Shown piece after piece: positions 59,066 to 64,000 of a stretch of DNA of 64,000 nucleotides. Position numbers and translations under genes: made by a program. The DNA lies in contig NZ_JBHSAP010000007.1 in assembly GCF_042650125.1 (NCBI RefSeq), positions 682,001 through 746,000 of the forward strand, given 5' to 3'. The notes beneath the pieces were generated by a model. It saw only the letters and a list, made by a program, of their open reading frames with translations. It ran no database searches and was not told where the DNA came from. Numbering within the stretch: the stretch's first letter is position 1; each line of letters starts with the position of its first letter. This DNA is from Salinithrix halophila (GTDB lineage Bacteria > Bacillota > Bacilli > Thermoactinomycetales > DSM-45169).

Positions 59066-59203
59066 TTAAGTCCCCCCTGGTTCTGTAGCTTCAACCATTG
59101 AGCTTGTACTTTGCTTTGCGCTTACTTGATCCACACAGTAAATTGGGCTGATAACAATGGTAAAAATAATGAGGACGATTAATGCCTTACTCCGCTTCCT
59201 CAA
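59066..59203 (-). CDS. Candidate signalling pre-peptide of locus B (45 residues, TTG start)
   Basis: Starts with TTG at 59203, 9 bases after GGGAGG, inside the receptor gene with a 17-bp overlap, exactly as at locus A. Product: MRKRSKALIV, hydrophobic LIIFTIVISPIY, then a polar tail ending VEATEPGGT. The start context GGAGT after two basic codons and the VLI core resemble the locus A peptide. A terminator follows the stop. By analogy with NprX/PapR/Phr the tail would be released outside and re-imported. The TTG start and short length make it easy to miss. Confidence 0.72.
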   Translation of the reverse strand: MRKRSKALIVLIIFTIVISPIYCVDQVSAKQSTSSMVEATEPGGT

Positions 59204-60515
59204 AAATGTCAGCCTCCCGGTTTTTTGTTTCAAGTTGTACTTCATACATATTCAGGAGGCATTTCTCAAATTCCTGCCTGTCAGTTTCCTGATAACATTG
59301 AGAGAGACGAAACAGAATTTGGCTTTGGTTTTTTTTATATCCATAAGAACGAGCCAGCTTAAGCGCCTTCTGGTAATAAGGAATCGCTTCGTCTTTTTTA
59401 CCTTGTTGTTTAAAATAATCCCCCATGATCCGGAGGGCATAAGTCAGCTTCGGTGCATCATTATGAGCTTCCGCATTGGTGACCGCTTTCTCCAGATAGG
59501 TTTTTGCCTTCGCCCATTTCTTTTGTTCCGTATACAATATACCGAGCCATACATAGGTATCGGTAAGGGCCTTTTCGCTCTCCAGCAAGCCCTGTGAGGC
59601 TAAAGCTGTGTAGAAGCAACGTTCTGCCTTTTCCCATTGCACCTCAGAAGTATAAACACTTCCCATGATCGTCCACATATCAAACATACATTGGTAATTT
59701 TTGTTTCTTCTGGAGAGTTCCAAACCTTCCTGAGCGTATTTAATGGCTTCCTCGTTTTGCCCTGCCATTCGAAGTAGCTCAGCGCGGGCGGAATAGAGGT
59801 TTAATACCGTTGCACTCTCGTCAATTTGATCAATCTGATCCCAAGCCTCTTGAATCACGCGCAACCCTTCATTGACTCTTCCCAAACGTTCAAGGTAAAC
59901 CGCTTTATTTCTGAGAAGTACATATTTGACATACCCACGTCCCCCGGATTCCTGAAAGGCATCCAATCCACTCTCGGTAAACTCCAGGGCTTTTTCAATC
60001 TCATTTTGCCGGTAACAACACAAGCCCAGTTCTGCAAACGATGCCGCTTCGATATTTTCTTGATCCCGGTTCTGATTCGCCAGACTAATCGCCATTGAAA
60101 AACTTCTCTCCGCACGATTCCACTTTTTCATCCCTGCGTAACATTTCCCTTTGATATAGTGCAGTATTGCGGAATAGGGATGATGATCCTCGATTTTGAT
60201 TTCTTCCAGCTTAGTCATCGCCTCGTCGTATTTACCCATGGAAATAATGGCTTCGATGGAATCCAGAGTTAATTTCAGGTCTTTCAGTTCCTCTTCTTGT
60301 TCCATGAGGATGGAAGGAATTTCGCTCATATTCAATCCAAGCTTTTGGACCAGATAATACACCTTGGATGAGTTGACGTGGGCGATACCGCGCTCGATGT
60401 TGCTGATCGTTGCCGGGGAGATCCCTTCATCGGCTAGATCCTCTAGCCTTAAGCCTCTGGATTTTCTCACTCTCCGTATAGCTTCACCGACATCTTTTAT
60501 TTTTGAAGGCTCCAT
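59187..60515 (-). CDS. RRNPP-type HTH-TPR peptide-sensing regulator (locus B)
   Basis: 442 residues, a close paralogue of the regulator at 24253-25587: HTH LRLEDLADEGISPATISNIE near residues 23-42, then TPR-like repeats (AERSFSMAISLANQ, EAIPYYQKALKLARSYGYKK) to the C terminus. ATG at 60515 is chosen (GTG at 60518 is adjacent); AAGGGG precedes. It overlaps the 45-residue pre-peptide gene by 17 bp. Expected to be a cytoplasmic transcription factor whose TPR groove binds its cognate mature peptide. Targets unknown. Confidence 0.88.
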   Translation of the reverse strand: MEPSKIKDVGEAIRRVRKSRGLRLEDLADEGISPATISNIERGIAHVNSSKVYYLVQKLGLNMSEIPSILMEQEEELKDLKLTLDSIEAIISMGKYDEAMTKLEEIKIEDHHPYSAILHYIKGKCYAGMKKWNRAERSFSMAISLANQNRDQENIEAASFAELGLCCYRQNEIEKALEFTESGLDAFQESGGRGYVKYVLLRNKAVYLERLGRVNEGLRVIQEAWDQIDQIDESATVLNLYSARAELLRMAGQNEEAIKYAQEGLELSRRNKNYQCMFDMWTIMGSVYTSEVQWEKAERCFYTALASQGLLESEKALTDTYVWLGILYTEQKKWAKAKTYLEKAVTNAEAHNDAPKLTYALRIMGDYFKQQGKKDEAIPYYQKALKLARSYGYKKNQSQILFRLSQCYQETDRQEFEKCLLNMYEVQLETKNREADIFEEAE

Positions 60516-60651
60516 CACGACACCCCTTCTTCTTTTTGGGCTTATGCCCTCATTCTATACTATTATTACTGAATATGGGAATAGTCTTTTCGTAGGATTC
60601 AAAGGGATATTCAAACTTAAATAATCTAGAACCCCCTTCTCTATACAAATA

Positions 60652-60676
60652 AATAGCCCCGAACGGGGCTATTTTA
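60652..60676. terminator. Terminator of the pab genes
   Basis: AATAGCCCC-GAAC-GGGGCTATT with T/A flanks, 25 bases after the pabC stop. Confidence 0.85.
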
Positions 60677-60699
60677 ACGGGCCTTCTCTTTTTTTCTTC

Positions 60700-61533
60700 T
60701 CATGCCCTTTCCACCTGTGCACGGACCGCCCGCTTCCATTCCCGGTGCAGACGCCGGGTGACAGGGCCTGGGTTTCCGTCGCCAATAGGTCGTTGATCGG
60801 CACGAACGCAGGGAAAGGGACCCCAGGTGGAGTTGGTGAAAAAGGCTTCCTCAGCAGTATGCCATTCTGCCGGATCCACCCTTCGTTCCTCCACAGGCAA
60901 GCCGAGACGGGGGACAAGCTCCATCACCCAACGGCGGACTGTACCGGGGAGGGGGCCTCGGTTCAAGGAAGGGGTAATCAGGATCCCTTCCTTTACCAGA
61001 AAGAGATTGGCCGACGCTCCTTCGCAGAGATCCCCGTCCACAGTGAGAAAGACGGCTTCCTCCGCCCCCTGATCCACGGCCTCTTGACGGGCTAGGATGC
61101 TTTCCAGGTAATTGAGGGATTTGACCCGACAGAGAGGAGAGCGTGGATTTTTCGGCAGGGAGGCGGTGATGGCGGCCACCCCTTCTTCATACCGGGACGG
61201 ATCGAGGGACATTTCCTTCGCTTCTGCCCATAAGGTGTATTCCTGCAATTCGGCGAGGGATTTTCCAAAAGGCCCCTGCCCCCGTGTCAAGGTCAGCCGA
61301 AGATAGCCTTCCTCCACTCCGCTGGCCACGATGGCTTCGGCAATGGTTTCTTTTAACTCCCTCTTCTCAGGCGCACGGGCAAAACGAAGGATGCGGATGC
61401 CTTCCCTCATTCGCTCCAGATGGTCGTGCAGAAAGAGCGGTACGCCTCCTTCCACGCGCAGGGTTTCGAAAAGGCCGTCTCCGTAGAGAACCCCCCGGTT
61501 TTTCAGAGACAGGAAAGCTTCCTTCCTATCCAT
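60700..61533 (-). CDS. pabC: Aminodeoxychorismate lyase PabC (fold-type IV PLP enzyme)
   Basis: 277-residue PLP enzyme of the branched-chain-aminotransferase fold. GVLYGDGLFETLRVEGG at the N terminus, catalytic Lys in CRVKSLNYLESILARQEA, and phosphate-binding GASANLFLV with the TNSTWG loop. It releases pyruvate from aminodeoxychorismate to give p-aminobenzoate for folate. ATG at 61533 follows GGGAGGTG. D-amino acid or branched-chain aminotransferase is the alternative, but pabB lies 48 bp upstream. Confidence 0.9.
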   Translation of the reverse strand: MDRKEAFLSLKNRGVLYGDGLFETLRVEGGVPLFLHDHLERMREGIRILRFARAPEKRELKETIAEAIVASGVEEGYLRLTLTRGQGPFGKSLAELQEYTLWAEAKEMSLDPSRYEEGVAAITASLPKNPRSPLCRVKSLNYLESILARQEAVDQGAEEAVFLTVDGDLCEGASANLFLVKEGILITPSLNRGPLPGTVRRWVMELVPRLGLPVEERRVDPAEWHTAEEAFFTNSTWGPFPCVRADQRPIGDGNPGPVTRRLHREWKRAVRAQVERA

Positions 61534-61581
61534 CACGCAACACCTCCCGCTCAGAGGGCTTTCAGCCTCTCGTTATCTGGA

Positions 61582-62961
61582 TCAATGGGGGACCGGTTCT
61601 TCGTTGACCCCAGCCGCCGTCCATACATCAATTGCCTTCTGCATGCCGCGTCCTTTTGCCAGGGTTTCCGCATACTCCAATTCCGGATCCGAGTCTGCTA
61701 CGATACCGCCTCCCACGTGGTAGGAGAGGGTTGCTTCCTTGGTTCCGATCCAGGTCATGGTCCGGATCGCGATATTCCATTCCGCCGAACCTCTGGCGTC
61801 CACGTAGCCGATCGACCCGGTATAGACGCCCCGTCGACCGTCTTCTAACTCATGGATCACCTGCATGGAACGCAATTTGGGGGCACCGGTAATCGAACCG
61901 CCGGGAAAGACATCCCGCAGAATCCGTCCCGCTGAGATCCCTGATGGCAGCCGGCCTTTTACTACCGCTGATTGGTGCCAGACTGTAGGGTGGGGCTCGA
62001 TGGAGAAGAGTTCAGGGACTGCTACAGACCCTATTTCGCAAAATTTACCAAAATCATTGCGCTCCAGGTCAACGATCATCACTAACTCCGCCCGATCCTT
62101 TTCGCTTTGGGCAAGCTCCTTCCGCAACTGCCGATCTTCCCTTTCCGATCCGCCACGGGGGCGGGTACCTTTGATCGGTTTCGTCTCAATCTCCTTACCG
62201 CTCCAGCGCAGAAACTGCTCTGGAGAAGAGGAGAGAACACCGAACCCTGGAAAGCGAAGAAAAGCGGCATAGGCTCCTGGATTGGCTTCCCGTAGAAAGC
62301 GGTATAACTCCCAGGGCTCTCCCCTCAAACGTCCTTCCACTCGGTAGGAAAGGTTCGCCTGATAGATATCACCGCGACTGATGTACTCCTGAACTCGCTG
62401 AACCCGCTTTCGGTATTCCTCTCGGCCGATCTCTGGGGTCATGGGAACCAGCAATCGACCAGGTGTCGGCTCCGCTTCAGAAAGCGGAGCTCTGTTCAAT
62501 CGCTCCAGTAATTCGTCCAACAGGGAGCCGGCTTCTTGTCCCCACGTCATCACGGCCACCCAGGTTTCTCCCGCTTCGATATCGAGGATGACCATTTTGC
62601 CGGGAACCATCAGACAGGCGTCGGGAATCCCTTTTCGCCGCTTCTTGGGAGGTCCGATTCGTTCTCGATCCCACCCCGATTCATAGCCCAAGTATCCGAT
62701 GACCCCACTTATAAAAGGTGGGGCATCCTCCGGTGTATCGGCAGCAGGAACCCCATCCAGCATCTCATCCAATATCGTAAAAGGATCCCGGCAATCTCCG
62801 GTCTCCAAGGCCTCCATCCTCAGCGGGTCCCACGCCAGCACCGCATACCGCCCCCGACCGCAACTATCGAGGAAAACCGCCTCTTTGCTCCCTACCGTTA
62901 GATGTCGGAAAAGCAAGGTCCCATCCCAGAGTCGGGTAACCCTTTTCCATGCGATATCCAT
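61582..62961 (-). CDS. pabB: Aminodeoxychorismate synthase component I PabB
   Basis: 459-residue chorismate-binding enzyme that aminates chorismate on the way to p-aminobenzoate. Motifs are IKGTRPRGGSEREDRQLRKE (the Lys of PIKGT distinguishes PabB from anthranilate synthase), MIVDLERNDFGKF and DVFPGGSITGAPK. ATG at 62961, six bases after GAGGTG; GTG at 62970 possible. First gene of pabB-pabC. The glutamine amidotransferase subunit (pabA) is not in the window, so it must be shared with tryptophan synthesis or encoded elsewhere. Confidence 0.93.
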   Translation of the reverse strand: MDIAWKRVTRLWDGTLLFRHLTVGSKEAVFLDSCGRGRYAVLAWDPLRMEALETGDCRDPFTILDEMLDGVPAADTPEDAPPFISGVIGYLGYESGWDRERIGPPKKRRKGIPDACLMVPGKMVILDIEAGETWVAVMTWGQEAGSLLDELLERLNRAPLSEAEPTPGRLLVPMTPEIGREEYRKRVQRVQEYISRGDIYQANLSYRVEGRLRGEPWELYRFLREANPGAYAAFLRFPGFGVLSSSPEQFLRWSGKEIETKPIKGTRPRGGSEREDRQLRKELAQSEKDRAELVMIVDLERNDFGKFCEIGSVAVPELFSIEPHPTVWHQSAVVKGRLPSGISAGRILRDVFPGGSITGAPKLRSMQVIHELEDGRRGVYTGSIGYVDARGSAEWNIAIRTMTWIGTKEATLSYHVGGGIVADSDPELEYAETLAKGRGMQKAIDVWTAAGVNEEPVPH

Positions 62962-62987
62962 CCCATCCACCTCACTGCCTCATTGCT

Positions 62988-63013
62988 CGTCCCTCCATTG
63001 TACAGGAGGGACG
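62988..63013. promoter_or_regulatory. Inverted repeat in the pabB leader; surrounding 389-bp gap without genes
   Basis: CGTCCCTCC and GGAGGGACG with an 8-base loop, 27 bp upstream of pabB; possible operator or leader hairpin. In the rest of 62962-63350 I see no gene, no clear terminator and no convincing promoter. Confidence 0.35.
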
Positions 63014-63350
63014 AAATCGACGGAAGCACCCGCCATTGCTTTCTCCATCCCTATTCTAACCTGTTCTCTGAAGACAAAAAACACCCTTCATCGGGACGTG
63101 AGGTGCGAGGCCGGATTTCCGACTCCGCGCCCGATGTTCCTCCCGCAGATGTCGGGCCTGTCCTCTCCGCCGGAACCGGCCCACCTTTGTGGTACGAAAG
63201 TTGTCGACCTGACGCCCCTCAGCGGGACATTTTTGTGGCTATATCCATGTTGGCGCAAGGTTGTTCGCTTTCAAGAAATTTTTTTCTCACGAGTGAACAT
63301 CTTGGCTTTGCGGCATCTTAAAAACAATCACTGAAGCGAGGGGGAGCAAT

Positions 63351-64000
63351 GTGTGTAACCAATATCAGATCCATGAAGACCGCTTTCGTACACGGGACGG
63401 CCTCCATCTTTATTACCGGATTTGGGTACCTGAGGTGGTGAACTCTGCCGTGATCCTGATCCATGGGGCGGGTGAACACCTCGACATATACAAGCATTTA
63501 GGGAACCGTTTCGCCCGGGACGGGCACGCTTTTCTCACCTTTGACCTTCGTGGATTCGGACGTTCGGATGGAAGAAGCGGCCATGTTACCTGTTTTGATG
63601 AGTATGTGGACGATGTGGATCAGTTGCTTCACTTTTTCAAGCAACGACTAGGAAATACCCGCTATTATCTGATCGGGCACAGTTTGGGCGGCCTGATCGC
63701 TATTCGTTTTGCCCAAACCAAACCAGATCACGTCAACGGAATCGTCTTGTCCGCCCCTTCTTTGGGCTTAAAATTCGATATCCCTCATTTTGCAATCCGG
63801 ATGATTCAACTAATCGGCGGGGTTACCCCTTCATTCAGTGTTGATCCTTATCGGCTAATGAAAAAAGCCCAGCTGTTTCCCATATTGAGACAATATGTGT
63901 TTGATGTAGGGCCGATGAACGATCCATTCATCGCATCCCGGTATTCTATTCGTTGGGTACAAGAGCTCCTCGCCCATATCAACGAAGCTGTGCTCCAAGT
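63351..64000 (+). CDS. Alpha/beta hydrolase, monoacylglycerol lipase-like (3' end outside window)
   Basis: About 216 residues visible. GTG start at 63351 close behind GAGGGGGAG, reading MCNQYQIHEDRFRTRDGLHL. Oxyanion HGAGEH, FDLRGFGRSDG and the nucleophile elbow IGHSLGG (Ser in GHSLG) are those of the PldB/monoglyceride lipase group, which hydrolyses lysophospholipids or monoacylglycerols. The catalytic Asp and His lie beyond the window edge. An ATG one base earlier is in another frame and quickly stops. Confidence 0.88.
   Translation, partial: MCNQYQIHEDRFRTRDGLHLYYRIWVPEVVNSAVILIHGAGEHLDIYKHLGNRFARDGHAFLTFDLRGFGRSDGRSGHVTCFDEYVDDVDQLLHFFKQRLGNTRYYLIGHSLGGLIAIRFAQTKPDHVNGIVLSAPSLGLKFDIPHFAIRMIQLIGGVTPSFSVDPYRLMKKAQLFPILRQYVFDVGPMNDPFIASRYSIRWVQELLAHINEAVLQ

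Noticed and set aside
62902..63334. Plus-strand open frames upstream of the alpha/beta hydrolase
   Set aside because: They begin antisense to pabB, have no ribosome site and show no domain; the gap is treated as intergenic.

Overview
The window is chromosomal DNA of a spore-former-type Firmicute, most likely a member of the Thermoactinomycetaceae. The grounds are strong AGGAGG ribosome sites, frequent TTG and GTG starts, bacilli-type families (SigI/RsgI, bacilliredoxin, YcnIJK, YcgQR, LipL-like, AbrB) and a phenylalanine dehydrogenase that lines up closely with the Thermoactinomyces intermedius enzyme as I remember it. GC content is moderate to high. No rRNA, phage, insertion sequence or CRISPR array is visible, and the gene order is mostly housekeeping and catabolic.

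Layout. 1-4.4 kb: M3 oligopeptidase (cut by the window edge), small proteins, a quinone oxidoreductase and a TPR protein on the minus strand. 4.5-8.4 kb: DMT exporter, thioredoxin-like protein, undecaprenyl-PP phosphatase and P5C dehydrogenase. 8.5-15.3 kb: an orphan cytochrome oxidase subunit IV, then a six-gene minus-strand operon (two crotonases, phenylalanine dehydrogenase, 2-oxoacid dehydrogenase E1a/E1b/E2). The operon reads as a route from phenylalanine through phenylpyruvate to phenylacetyl-CoA and onward, and a palindromic operator sits inside its promoter. 15.4-20.3 kb: a 55-bp tandem repeat in the 3' region of an AbrB gene, sigI-rsgI, and an acetyl-CoA synthetase. 20.4-24 kb: esterase, AIM24 protein, bacilliredoxin, arylamine N-acetyltransferase and a second orphan oxidase subunit IV. 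24.2-28 kb: a peptide-sensor locus (A) and the glucose PTS permease. 28-37.3 kb: glycolate oxidase operon, MsrB, and an IclR regulator divergent from aconitase, with related palindromes at both promoters. 37.4-47.7 kb: Rrf2 regulator, an unusual orphan ABC ATPase, TPP-riboswitch-controlled thiC, ferritin-like protein, LipL-like acyltransferase, a tRNA-like element, a purine permease and a ZnuA gene with a Zur-type box. 47.8-57.3 kb: YcgR/YcgQ, DedA, then a copper cluster (YcnJ, YcnI, YcnK, YtkA-like lipoprotein, SCO protein) facing membrane proteins that share a promoter motif with it. 57.5-64 kb: methyltransferase, a frameshifted small membrane gene, a second peptide-sensor locus (B), pabB-pabC, and an alpha/beta hydrolase cut by the window edge.

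The most interesting system is a duplicated RRNPP-type quorum-sensing module. Two paralogous HTH-TPR receptor genes (24253-25587 and 59187-60515) each overlap, by exactly 17 bp, a small downstream gene encoding a 45-46 residue pre-peptide with a basic start, a hydrophobic segment and a short acidic-Pro-Gly tail. The second pre-peptide starts with TTG and would be missed by ATG-based or length-filtered gene calling. This is inferred from architecture. No target genes or importer could be assigned within the window.
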